Positions 55,109-64,000 of a stretch of DNA of 64,000 bases are shown here, piece after piece. The notes beneath the pieces are model-generated. The model worked only from the letters and a program-made list of their open reading frames with translations, was not told the origin of the DNA and searched no databases. A program made the position numbers and the translations under genes. The stretch is taken from assembly GCF_018842675.1 (NCBI RefSeq), contig NZ_JAGTWO010000004.1:3348001-3412000 (forward strand). Reading direction: 5' to 3'. Each line of letters starts with the position of its first letter. Within the stretch, counting starts at the first letter, position 1. The DNA comes from Candidatus Pantoea bituminis. GTDB lineage: Bacteria; Pseudomonadota; Gammaproteobacteria; Enterobacterales; Enterobacteriaceae.

Positions 55109-55154
55109 CTTCAATTCGTGCGTTCAGACGTTAAACGTCTGCGTCACGACAACC

Positions 55155-55415
<261 letters not shown>

Positions 55416-55427
55416 TCAGATCTCCTG

Positions 55428-55775
<348 letters not shown>

Positions 55776-55811
55776 TCAGGCGGCGCGCTAAATATTCACA
55801 ATAGGGCGCGA

Positions 55812-55840
55812 ATTCTACGCAAAACTCCAGGAGAAGACAA
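55812..55840 (-). promoter_or_regulatory. Sigma-70 promoter of rplU-rpmA
   Basis: On the minus strand, TTGTCT (55840-55835) and TAGAAT (55817-55812) are separated by exactly 17 bp, leaving a leader of about 65 nt before rplU. Confidence 0.75.
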
Positions 55841-55995
55841 GAGCACTTTGCACTCTCTTGCAGAAAAAAACACAGGCTGAACGCAAACGTTTATCAACCT
55901 GAAAATTCAAGTACAATCAGTAACAGATAACCTGAACGCTGGCTGGGTAAAAGCAATTACCATGGCAGAGAAACGAGTCATAGCTGAAAAGACGA

Positions 55996-56967
55996 ATGAA
56001 CTTAGAACAGATAAATGAATTAACCGCGCAGGATATGGCTGCCGTTAACCAGACCATCCTCGACCAGCTCGATTCAGATGTCTCGCTCATCAATCAGCTG
56101 GGATATTACATCATCAGTGGCGGCGGAAAGCGCATCCGTCCGATGATTGCCGTGCTTTCCGCTCGCGCAATGGGCTATCAGGGTGACCTGCATGTGACCA
56201 ATGCGGCGCTGATCGAATTTATCCATACCGCCACGCTGTTGCATGATGATGTGGTGGATGAATCCGATATGCGCCGTGGCAAAGCGACAGCGAATGCTGC
56301 ATTCGGTAATGCAGCAAGCGTGCTGGTAGGCGATTTTATTTACACTCGCGCCTTTCAGATGATGACCAGCATGGGCTCGCTGCGCATACTGGCATTGATG
56401 TCTGAAGCGGTGAATGTGATTGCAGAAGGTGAAGTCTTACAGTTGATGAACGTCAACGATCCCGACATCACCGAAGAGAGTTACATGCGCGTGATTTACA
56501 GTAAAACCGCGCGCCTGTTCGAAGCTGCATCTCAGGCATCCGCGATTCTTGCTGAAGCCACACCTGCAGAGGAAAAAGCGTTGCAGGATTATGGCCGTTT
56601 TCTTGGTACCGCTTTCCAGTTAATTGATGATTTACTGGATTACAGTGCCGACGGTGAAACGCTAGGCAAAAACACAGGCGACGATCTCAGCGAAGGCAAG
56701 CCAACTCTGCCACTGCTTCATGCCATGCAGCACGGCACGCCGGAACAGGCGAAGATGATCCGCGAAGCGATTGAGCAAGGCAACGGACGTCATTTGCTGG
56801 AGCCGGTGCTAGAAGCAATGCATCAATGCGGTTCATTAGAATGGACGCGCTCGCGCGCAGAGCAAGAAGCGGATAAAGCGATTGCTGCGTTGAAAATCCT
56901 GCCGGAAACACCGTGGCGTCGCGCGCTGGAATCGCTCGCGCACATGTCAGTACAACGCGATTTCTAA
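55996..56967 (+). CDS. ispB: Octaprenyl diphosphate synthase
   Basis: Makes the C40 side chain of ubiquinone and menaquinone; essential in E. coli. First aspartate motif LLHDDVVDESDMRRG (D84-D85), second LIDDLLDYSADGETLGKN near 211. 323 residues, the E. coli length. It links functionally to the ubiTUV genes upstream in the window. Confidence 0.98.
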   Translation: MNLEQINELTAQDMAAVNQTILDQLDSDVSLINQLGYYIISGGGKRIRPMIAVLSARAMGYQGDLHVTNAALIEFIHTATLLHDDVVDESDMRRGKATANAAFGNAASVLVGDFIYTRAFQMMTSMGSLRILALMSEAVNVIAEGEVLQLMNVNDPDITEESYMRVIYSKTARLFEAASQASAILAEATPAEEKALQDYGRFLGTAFQLIDDLLDYSADGETLGKNTGDDLSEGKPTLPLLHAMQHGTPEQAKMIREAIEQGNGRHLLEPVLEAMHQCGSLEWTRSRAEQEADKAIAALKILPETPWRRALESLAHMSVQRDF

Positions 56968-56972
56968 TCCTC

Positions 56973-57000
56973 ACGGAGCCTTAAACGGCTCCGTTTCTTT
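56973..57000 (+). terminator. ispB terminator
   Basis: ACGGAGCC (56973-56980), loop TTAAAC, GGCTCCGT (56987-56994), then TTCTTT. It separates ispB from sfsB, which has about 200 bp of its own upstream region with no other gene visible. Confidence 0.82.
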
Positions 57001-57205
57001 GATTTCCCCCTTCTTCTGTCTGGCTTACATCTTTTGCAAGGCTTTTGCGCCAGGCCGCGCAGTTCTATGCGTTCGATCCGAATATTACTGGAACTTAATG
57101 GAAATTATTTGCTATAAAGACCCAGAACTTTCCAGTTATAATATTCAAAGAGAATGAGGATCGCCCTCAGGGTGACGCATTAACAAGGACAAGGAGAACA
57201 GGTTT

Positions 57206-57483
57206 ATGCAAAAAGGAATGAAGACTGGCACCCCGCCGACATTATCGCGGCACTACGTAAACGTGGTACGACTTTAGCCGCGCTTTCCCGCGAAGCAGGG
57301 TTGAGTTCATCAACGTTGGCAAATGCGTTATCGCGCCCTTGGCCCAAAGGCGAATGGCTGATCGCGGATGCGATCAAGGTCCATCCAGCAGAAATTTGGC
57401 CAAGTCGCTATTACGATCCCATCACCCAATGTTTATTGGATCGGAAAAACGTATCCGGCCCTTGGCCGATAGCGCAGCACTAA
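57206..57483 (+). CDS. sfsB: SfsB/Nlp, Ner-like DNA-binding regulator (one frameshift)
   Basis: Small transcription factor of the Mu Ner family; E. coli SfsB (Nlp) affects maltose genes. LSREAGLSSSTLANALSRPWPKGEWLIADAI is the helix-turn-helix. AAGGAG lies 9 nt before ATG 57206. The A-run 57210-57214 has five bases; six gives MQKRNEDWHPADIIAALRKRG, in line with the DWHPADIIAGLRKKG of E. coli. Corrected length is 92 residues, the E. coli size. Confidence 0.93.
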
Positions 57484-57523
57484 AAGCCGAATCGGACTCA
57501 GAATAGATTGTTGGATAGTGCAC

Positions 57524-57554
57524 AAAAAAACCAGCCGCGGAAACCGAGGCTGGC
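57524..57554 (-). terminator. murA terminator
   Basis: CCAGCC(G)CGG (57531-57540) and CCGAGGCTGG (57544-57553) form the stem, with an A7 run at 57524-57530 that reads as T7 on the minus strand. It lies about 26 bp after the murA stop. Confidence 0.88.
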
Positions 57555-57580
57555 TTGTTCAACCAAAGCTTTAGACGTGC

Positions 57581-58855
<1,275 letters not shown>

Positions 58856-58907
58856 TTAACTAGCTAAAGATTGGGCTCGCCAGTGGCGAGCTCGCCACGC
58901 TGACGGC

Positions 58908-59165
58908 TCAGAAACCGTTGAGTTTACGGTCACGTGCCCATTCAGCGGGAGTATAGGTTTTGATGGAGACAGCATGGATGCGATTATCCGCAATATATTC
59001 CATCAGCGGCGCGTAGACAGCCTGCTGTTTCTTTACGCGGCTAAGATCGCCAAACAGCTCGCCCACCGCGATAACCTGGAAGTGGCTGCCATCATTGCTC
59101 ATCACATGGACTTCGTCCAAAGGCAGTGCTTGCATTAGCACAGCCTGAATTTCACTGTTTTCCAT
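58908..59165 (-). CDS. ibaG: IbaG, BolA-family protein
   Basis: BolA-like protein that binds [2Fe-2S] clusters with monothiol glutaredoxins. 85 residues with [24 protein letters not shown] and the C-terminal [22 protein letters not shown] 59165. It lies between the mla operon and murA, as in E. coli. Confidence 0.96.
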   Translation of the reverse strand: MENSEIQAVLMQALPLDEVHVMSNDGSHFQVIAVGELFGDLSRVKKQQAVYAPLMEYIADNRIHAVSIKTYTPAEWARDRKLNGF

Positions 59166-59235
59166 TGCTTTTAACTTCACTTGATAATAATAAGGATGAC
59201 ATCTTAGAGGAAAGCGCCTGACTCTTAAATACGCA

Positions 59236-59261
59236 AAAGCCCCTGTACAAAACAGGGGCTT
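59236..59261 (-). terminator. mla operon terminator
   Basis: AAGCCCCTGT (59238-59247) pairs with ACAGGGGCTT (59252-59261), loop ACAA, followed on the minus strand by TTTTG. It separates mlaB from ibaG-murA. Confidence 0.8.
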
Positions 59262-59278
59262 AGCTTAACAGAAGGAAA

Positions 59279-59584
59279 TCAGGCGTTTTTATCCGCAGAA
59301 ACAATAATCTGCTGCAGATTGTAAAGGGTAATCAAAGATTGCAGTTTATCGCTGATCCCACTGAAACATGGCGTGATGCCTTGAGCGCGGGCAATTTCTC
59401 GTAGATGCACCAATAAAGCTAATCCTGCTGTATCTACGCGCTCCAGCGCGGCAACATTGATGGTTTGAACATCCTTGATCAATGTATCTCGCTGCTGCCA
59501 TAGGGACAGCAACGTATCGCGATCAAGCTCGCCGCTGAGCAACAGCGTGCTGGCATCACGCTGCCAGCGAAGTGATTCGCCCAT
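59279..59584 (-). CDS. mlaB: MlaB STAS-domain subunit
   Basis: Cytoplasmic STAS protein that binds MlaF and is required for stability of the MlaFEDB complex. LLSGELDRDTLL and VDTAGLALLVHL (the conserved Thr/Ser region) are typical. 101 residues. It starts 2 bp after the mlaC stop. Confidence 0.95.
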   Translation of the reverse strand: MGESLRWQRDASTLLLSGELDRDTLLSLWQQRDTLIKDVQTINVAALERVDTAGLALLVHLREIARAQGITPCFSGISDKLQSLITLYNLQQIIVSADKNA

Positions 59585-59586
59585 TG

Positions 59587-60216
59587 TTACTGTTTATCCA
59601 GCGTGATCGGCTGAGCAGCAGAACGCTTCAGTTGCGCCGTCAGACCGTCAATACCTTTGGTGCGCAGCAGATCGCTCCATTCATTTTGCTTAGTCGTAAT
59701 CATGCTAACGCCTTCAGCAATCATATCGTAAGCCTGCCAGTTTCCTGTTTGGCTATTTTTACGCCACTGGAAATCCAGGCGAACCGGTGGGCGGCCATTA
59801 GGATCAATAATCGACACACGGATCGCCACGATATTAGTATCGCCAATCGGCTGCTCTGGTTGAATTTGATAGGATTGGCCGTTATACAACGCCAGCGCCT
59901 GACCATAAGCCTGCGCCAGATAATCACCAAATGCACTGAAATAGGCTTCACGCTGCGCCGGAGTCGAATCACGGTAGTAGCGACCCAGCACTAATGCGCC
60001 TGCATATTTAATCTGCACATACGGCAGAAGCTCCTGACGTACGATTTCACGTAAATAATTGGGGTCCTGCTTGATCTTCGGCTGCTCTACTTTCAAGCGC
60101 GTAAAGGTTTTCTGCGCCGCCTCATTCATCATTTTATAAGGATTGCTCTGATCGGCGGCATTCGCTGCTAACGGTGTTACCACCAACATGGCAATCATCA
60201 GTAAACGTTTAAACAT
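59587..60216 (-). CDS. mlaC: MlaC periplasmic phospholipid carrier
   Basis: Shuttles phospholipids between the MlaA outer-membrane complex and MlaFEDB. Signal peptide [20 protein letters not shown] (residues 1-20). QTFTRL-type start, [22 protein letters not shown] and [18 protein letters not shown] follow. 209 residues. Confidence 0.96.
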   Translation of the reverse strand: MFKRLLMIAMLVVTPLAANAADQSNPYKMMNEAAQKTFTRLKVEQPKIKQDPNYLREIVRQELLPYVQIKYAGALVLGRYYRDSTPAQREAYFSAFGDYLAQAYGQALALYNGQSYQIQPEQPIGDTNIVAIRVSIIDPNGRPPVRLDFQWRKNSQTGNWQAYDMIAEGVSMITTKQNEWSDLLRTKGIDGLTAQLKRSAAQPITLDKQ

Positions 60217-60233
60217 CGTGTGTGACCTCTTTC

Positions 60234-60776
60234 TTAAGGTTGAACCGGTGCCGCAGCAGCATTGGTACTGCCCTGCGCATCCTTATTATCGTTATTGTCT
60301 TTATTATCGCCGCTCTTATACAGGAATTGACCGATCAGGTCCTCCAGCACCAGCGCCGACTTAGTATCGCGTAACGTGTCGCCATCTTTCAGCATCGCCG
60401 AGCCCAGCTCGGGATCGTCAAACCCTAGATTTAACGACAGAAATTGCTCACCCAACAAGCCTTGCGTACGAATCGCCAGTGAACTGGTATCGGAGATTTT
60501 ATCCGCGTACTGGTCGCTGATATCCATGGTGACACGCGGCAGCAGCGTTTTCGGTTCAAGAGAAATATCTGTAACGCGACCAATAACCACGCCACCCACT
60601 TTGACGGGTGAGCTGACTTTCAAGCCACCAATGTTGTCGAAGGTCGCGAACAGCTTCCATGTGGGATCGGTCCCCATAGATTTAAGATCTGCTACGCGCA
60701 GGCAGAGAAATAGCATGGCCAGTAACGCCATGATCATGAATACGCCAACCCAGATTTCGCTTTTTTTGCTTTGCAT
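60234..60776 (-). CDS. mlaD: MlaD MCE-domain subunit
   Basis: Single N-terminal transmembrane helix (about 8-26) and one MCE domain that forms a hexameric periplasmic ring. [23 protein letters not shown] and [13 protein letters not shown] are the core. The C-terminal tail is Asp/Asn-rich ([10 protein letters not shown]). ATG 60776 aligns with E. coli MQTKKNEIWVG; 180 residues. Confidence 0.96.
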   Translation of the reverse strand: MQSKKSEIWVGVFMIMALLAMLFLCLRVADLKSMGTDPTWKLFATFDNIGGLKVSSPVKVGGVVIGRVTDISLEPKTLLPRVTMDISDQYADKISDTSSLAIRTQGLLGEQFLSLNLGFDDPELGSAMLKDGDTLRDTKSALVLEDLIGQFLYKSGDNKDNNDNKDAQGSTNAAAAPVQP

Positions 60777-60780
60777 TGCA

Positions 60781-61563
60781 TCAATTCCCAAACATCAGTG
60801 CTGTCAGCACAAAATCCAAACCGAGCACCGCCAGTGAAGCGTGCACTACGGTGCGCGTCGTCGCGCGACTGATTCCTTCAGAAGTCGGAATCGCATCATA
60901 TCCATTAAATAAGGCAATCCAGGTTACCGTCACGGCAAACACGGCGCTTTTAATGATGCAGTTGACCACGTCGGTACGAAAGTCGACGGCGTTCTGCATC
61001 GCAGACCAGAAGAAACCCGGATCGATGCCTTTCCAGCTCACGCCAACCAAGGCACCACCCGCGATTCCCACCGCCGTAAAAATTAGCGCTAACAACGGCA
61101 TACTGATAAAGCCGGCCCAGAAACGCGGTGAAACCACGCGACGTAACGGGTCTACCGCCATCATTTCCATGCTGGAGAGCTGTTCTGTGGCTTTCATTAA
61201 CCCGATTTCAGCGGTCAATGCTGAACCCGCACGACCGGCAAAGAGCAACGCGGTAACCACCGGCCCCAGTTCACGCAGCAGCGACAAAGCCACCAGCATG
61301 CCGAGGCTGGTTTCTGCACCGTACGTAGTGAGCACCAGATATCCTTGCAGCCCAAGGACCATGCCGATGAATAAGCCGGAAACCACGATAATGAGCAATG
61401 ACAGGACGCCGACGCTATAAAGCTGCTTTATCAGCAGCGGCGCGTGTTTGCGAAACGCTGGCTTACCCACCAGTGCGTGAAACAGCATTAAGCCTGCGCG
61501 GCCAAAGCTGGCACAGGTTTCAATTCCCTGACGTCCAAATGACGCCAGTGCCTTCAATAGCAT
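60781..61563 (-). CDS. mlaE: MlaE permease
   Basis: Inner-membrane permease of the lipid ABC transporter. [27 protein letters not shown] (coupling region) and [15 protein letters not shown] are family hallmarks. 260 residues, as in E. coli, with five or so hydrophobic segments. Confidence 0.97.
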   Translation of the reverse strand: MLLKALASFGRQGIETCASFGRAGLMLFHALVGKPAFRKHAPLLIKQLYSVGVLSLLIIVVSGLFIGMVLGLQGYLVLTTYGAETSLGMLVALSLLRELGPVVTALLFAGRAGSALTAEIGLMKATEQLSSMEMMAVDPLRRVVSPRFWAGFISMPLLALIFTAVGIAGGALVGVSWKGIDPGFFWSAMQNAVDFRTDVVNCIIKSAVFAVTVTWIALFNGYDAIPTSEGISRATTRTVVHASLAVLGLDFVLTALMFGN

Positions 61564-61567
61564 CAGC

Positions 61568-62383
61568 TTAAATTCTCCCTGAGCCGGTTAAATCGGCAAG
61601 ATAATCGCCGGCCGGAAAACGAAATGGGACAGGTCCATCCGCAATCCCATCAATAAACTGGCGCACGCGTGGGTCGGGATTTGCCCGCAGGTCCGGCGTG
61701 CTACCCTGTGCAATAATTTTTTGTCCTGCCACGATATAAGCGTAATCCGCAATACTTAACACTTCTGGCACATCATGCGACACGACAATGCAGGTCAGAC
61801 CTAAGGCGTGATTCAATTCATCGATCAATTTAACCAGCACGCCCATAGTGATGGGATCCTGGCCGACAAAAGGTTCGTCAAACATGATTAATTCAGGTTC
61901 AAGCGCAATTGCACGCGCCAAGGCCACGCGACGTGCCATACCGCCAGAAAGCTCGGCGGGTTTCAGCTGGGCCGCGCCGCGCAAACCCACCGCTTCTAGC
62001 TTCATTAGCACCGTGCTGTGTAGCAGAGCCGGCGGCAATTGGGTATGTTCACGCAGCGGCCAGGCCACGTTTTCATAGACGGTAAGATCGGTGAACAACG
62101 CGCCAGACTGAAACAACATGCTCATTTTTTTACGCGCTTCGTACAATTTAGCGCGTGAAAGCGTGGGGATATTTTCGCCACGGAACCAGATTTCTCCGCC
62201 ATCAGGCTGAAGCTGGCCGCCAATCAAGCGTAGCAACGTAGTTTTACCTATCCCCGATGGTCCCATTATCGCCGTCACCTTACCTTTCGGCACCGTGAGC
62301 GAAATGTCATCAAAGATTTTGCGATCTCCGCGCGAAAAACTCACGCCACGAACCTCTACCAGATTCGTTTGCTGCTGGATCAT
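61568..62383 (-). CDS. mlaF: MlaF ATPase
   Basis: ATPase driving MlaFEDB lipid transport. Walker [13 protein letters not shown], signature [15 protein letters not shown], Walker [15 protein letters not shown]-loop VSHDV. 271 residues. First gene of mlaFEDCB, divergent from yrbG across about 226 bp where no other gene is seen. Confidence 0.97.
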   Translation of the reverse strand: MIQQQTNLVEVRGVSFSRGDRKIFDDISLTVPKGKVTAIMGPSGIGKTTLLRLIGGQLQPDGGEIWFRGENIPTLSRAKLYEARKKMSMLFQSGALFTDLTVYENVAWPLREHTQLPPALLHSTVLMKLEAVGLRGAAQLKPAELSGGMARRVALARAIALEPELIMFDEPFVGQDPITMGVLVKLIDELNHALGLTCIVVSHDVPEVLSIADYAYIVAGQKIIAQGSTPDLRANPDPRVRQFIDGIADGPVPFRFPAGDYLADLTGSGRI

Positions 62384-62609
62384 TCTTACCTCTTATGCAG
62401 ATCGGGCGTAAACATGGGGTACGATGGTAGCCTGTTCAACCTTGTTGCACGATAGCTTTACAGAAACTTACCGCTAAGATTTAGCGAAAACGGGCATAAA
62501 ATTTACTTTTGTCGTTTAGGCGGTCAAAATCAGCGCCTGTTTCAGCACACAGAATCTTAAATCAGTCGGACAAGGCGTGCCGACCCCGATTTACACGCAA
62601 GGATTTTTA

Positions 62610-63590
62610 ATGTTCGTAGCTACCGCACTGCTGATTATCGGTCTGCTTTTACTGGCTTATGGTGCCGATCGTCTGGTGTTTAGCGCCTCGATTCTCTGCC
62701 GCTCATTTGGCATACCACCGTTGATTATAGGCATGACGGTGGTCGGCATGGGTACGTCGTTGCCAGAAATCATTCTCTCCTTCTCAGCGGCGCAGCATGG
62801 TCAAATGGATCTCGCTGTTGGCACCGCGCTGGGCTCGAACATTACTAATATATTGCTGATCTTGGGAGGAGCGGCTTTACTGCACCCGCTGACTGTCCAT
62901 TCAAATCTGATTCGCCGCGAACTGCCGCTAATGCTGCTGGTCTCATTACTGAGCGGTATTATGCTGTTTGATAATCATCTTAGTCGACTTGATGGTCTGG
63001 GATTGATTGCCATTGCCGCCCTCTATTTGATCGTGGTGATCCGCATTGCTCGTAAAGCCGAACTTAATAACAATGACACGTTAACGCGTGAACAATTGGC
63101 TGAACTGCCACGCGAAGAGGGCAATAACACGGTGGCCTTTCTCTGGCTGGCCGTTGCGCTGATTATTTTACCGATGTCGACACGTATGGTGATCGATAAC
63201 GCCACGGTATTTGCAGACTATTTTGGCGTCAGTGAACTCGTCATGGGCTTGACGATAATTGCAGTCGGCACCAGTTTGCCAGAGCTGGCCACCGTCATCG
63301 CAGGTGCGCTGAAAGGTGAAGATGATATCGCTATCGGTAATCTGATCGGTGCCAACATTTATAATATTGCCATTGTGCTGGGCCTGCCGGCACTGATGCA
63401 TCCTGGCAGCGTAGATTATCACGCCTTCGCACGTGATTATTGGGTCATGCTCGGCGTAAGCGCCCTCTTTGCCCTGCTTTGCTTACTGCGCCGCCGCCGT
63501 ATAGGCCGCACCGCAGGCACACTTTTACTCTGTGGGTTCATCGTCTGGGTTACGCTGCTGTGGTTACAGCCGGCGTTTATAGACGGATAA
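62610..63590 (+). CDS. yrbG: YrbG, calcium/sodium:proton antiporter-family protein
   Basis: CaCA-family integral membrane protein, 326 residues. Two inverted alpha-repeats carry the conserved motifs GMTVVGMGTSLPEIILSF with TALGSNITNILLILG, and GLTIIAVGTSLPELATVI with NLIGANIYNIAIVLG. ATG 62610 aligns with E. coli YrbG. The exact ion specificity is not certain. kdsD follows 16 bp after. Confidence 0.94.
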   Translation: MFVATALLIIGLLLLAYGADRLVFSASILCRSFGIPPLIIGMTVVGMGTSLPEIILSFSAAQHGQMDLAVGTALGSNITNILLILGGAALLHPLTVHSNLIRRELPLMLLVSLLSGIMLFDNHLSRLDGLGLIAIAALYLIVVIRIARKAELNNNDTLTREQLAELPREEGNNTVAFLWLAVALIILPMSTRMVIDNATVFADYFGVSELVMGLTIIAVGTSLPELATVIAGALKGEDDIAIGNLIGANIYNIAIVLGLPALMHPGSVDYHAFARDYWVMLGVSALFALLCLLRRRRIGRTAGTLLLCGFIVWVTLLWLQPAFIDG

Positions 63591-63606
63591 AAAGGACAGA
63601 TTTGCC

Positions 63607-64000
63607 ATGTCACATCAGCAATCGATCGGTGATTTTGATTTCCAGCAAGCAGGAAAAGCGGTGCTGCGCATTGAGCGTGAAGGACTGGAACAACTCGACC
63701 AATATATCAATGAGGATTTCGCGCGTGCTTGCGCCATGATTTTCGCCTGTAAAGGCAAAGTTGTGGTCATGGGAATGGGCAAATCGGGTCATATCGGTAA
63801 AAAGATGGCAGCAACGTTTGCCAGCACCGGTACCCCGGCATTTTTTGTTCATCCTGGCGAAGCCAGTCATGGCGATCTTGGCATGGTGAGCAGCAATGAT
63901 GTTGTCATTGCCATTTCAAACAGCGGTGAGTCTAACGAAATTCTGGCGTTGATCCCGGTGATCAAGCGTCAAAAAATTAAACTCATTTGCATGACTAGCC
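63607..64000 (+). CDS. kdsD: Arabinose-5-phosphate isomerase KdsD (3' end outside window)
   Basis: Converts ribulose-5-P to arabinose-5-P for Kdo synthesis. The first 131 residues cover the N-terminus of the SIS domain: KVVVMGMGKSGHIGKKMAATFASTG, PGEASHGDLGMV and ISNSGESNEIL. The C-terminal CBS domains lie beyond the window. Downstream in E. coli are kdsC and the lpt genes. Confidence 0.95.
   Translation, partial: MSHQQSIGDFDFQQAGKAVLRIEREGLEQLDQYINEDFARACAMIFACKGKVVVMGMGKSGHIGKKMAATFASTGTPAFFVHPGEASHGDLGMVSSNDVVIAISNSGESNEILALIPVIKRQKIKLICMTS

Noticed and set aside
60776..61420. A 214-codon open frame opposite mlaE
   Set aside because: It mirrors the conserved mlaE sequence and has no ribosome-binding site or family resemblance.

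Overview
The window is a stretch of enterobacterial chromosome. Almost every gene has a recognisable Escherichia coli counterpart, and the order from yraR to kdsD is the E. coli order with defined losses and one large insertion. High protein similarity combined with that rearranged order fits Enterobacterales outside the Escherichia/Salmonella group; an Erwiniaceae (Pantoea or Erwinia-like) source is my inference, and genus cannot be fixed from this sequence alone. There are no phage genes, transposases, integrases or CRISPR arrays.

Layout. 1-8051: a BisC-type molybdoenzyme (its C-terminus is outside the window), galR with its own operator, an ERIC repeat, a secreted GH20 hexosaminidase, and the anaerobic ribonucleotide reductase pair nrdDG behind two NrdR boxes. 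8043-14481: the yraR-yhbO-yhbP-yhbQ-yhbS-ubiT-ubiU-ubiV-yhbW block, covering damage response and oxygen-independent ubiquinone synthesis. 14752-35426: the core RNA/translation/envelope block deaD, nlpI, pnp, rpsO, truB, rbfA, infB, nusA, rimP, tRNA-fMet, tRNA-Leu, secG, glmM, folP, ftsH, rlmE, yhbY, greA, dacB. 35487-53692: a complete enterobactin synthesis, export, uptake and hydrolysis cluster (fepA, fes, ybdZ, entF, fepCGD, entS, fepB, entCEBAH) with three divergent promoter regions, each carrying a Fur-box match. 53739-64000: obgE, rpmA-rplU, ispB, sfsB, murA, ibaG, the mlaFEDCB lipid-transport operon, yrbG and the start of kdsD.

In E. coli dacB and obgE are neighbours, whereas here the roughly 18 kb enterobactin cluster lies between them. 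Its internal order copies the E. coli ent locus, but entD (the phosphopantetheinyl transferase that activates EntB and EntF) and fepE are absent. Also missing compared with E. coli are mtr (yhbW/deaD), argG and yhbX (between the two tRNAs) and yhbE (rpmA/obgE).

The most important caution concerns sequence quality. Fourteen genes, including essential ones (rpsO, nusA, glmM), are broken by single-base changes in short homopolymer runs. I count 18 such sites, 17 apparent deletions and one insertion. Restoring one base at each site gives proteins that match their families end to end. These are best explained as uncorrected sequencing errors, so I annotate the genes as intact CDS spanning the frameshift and give each site. 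One of them also creates a false EntC-EntE fusion. I found no credible undescribed system; the points worth following are the position of the ent cluster, the regulatory sites and the error pattern.
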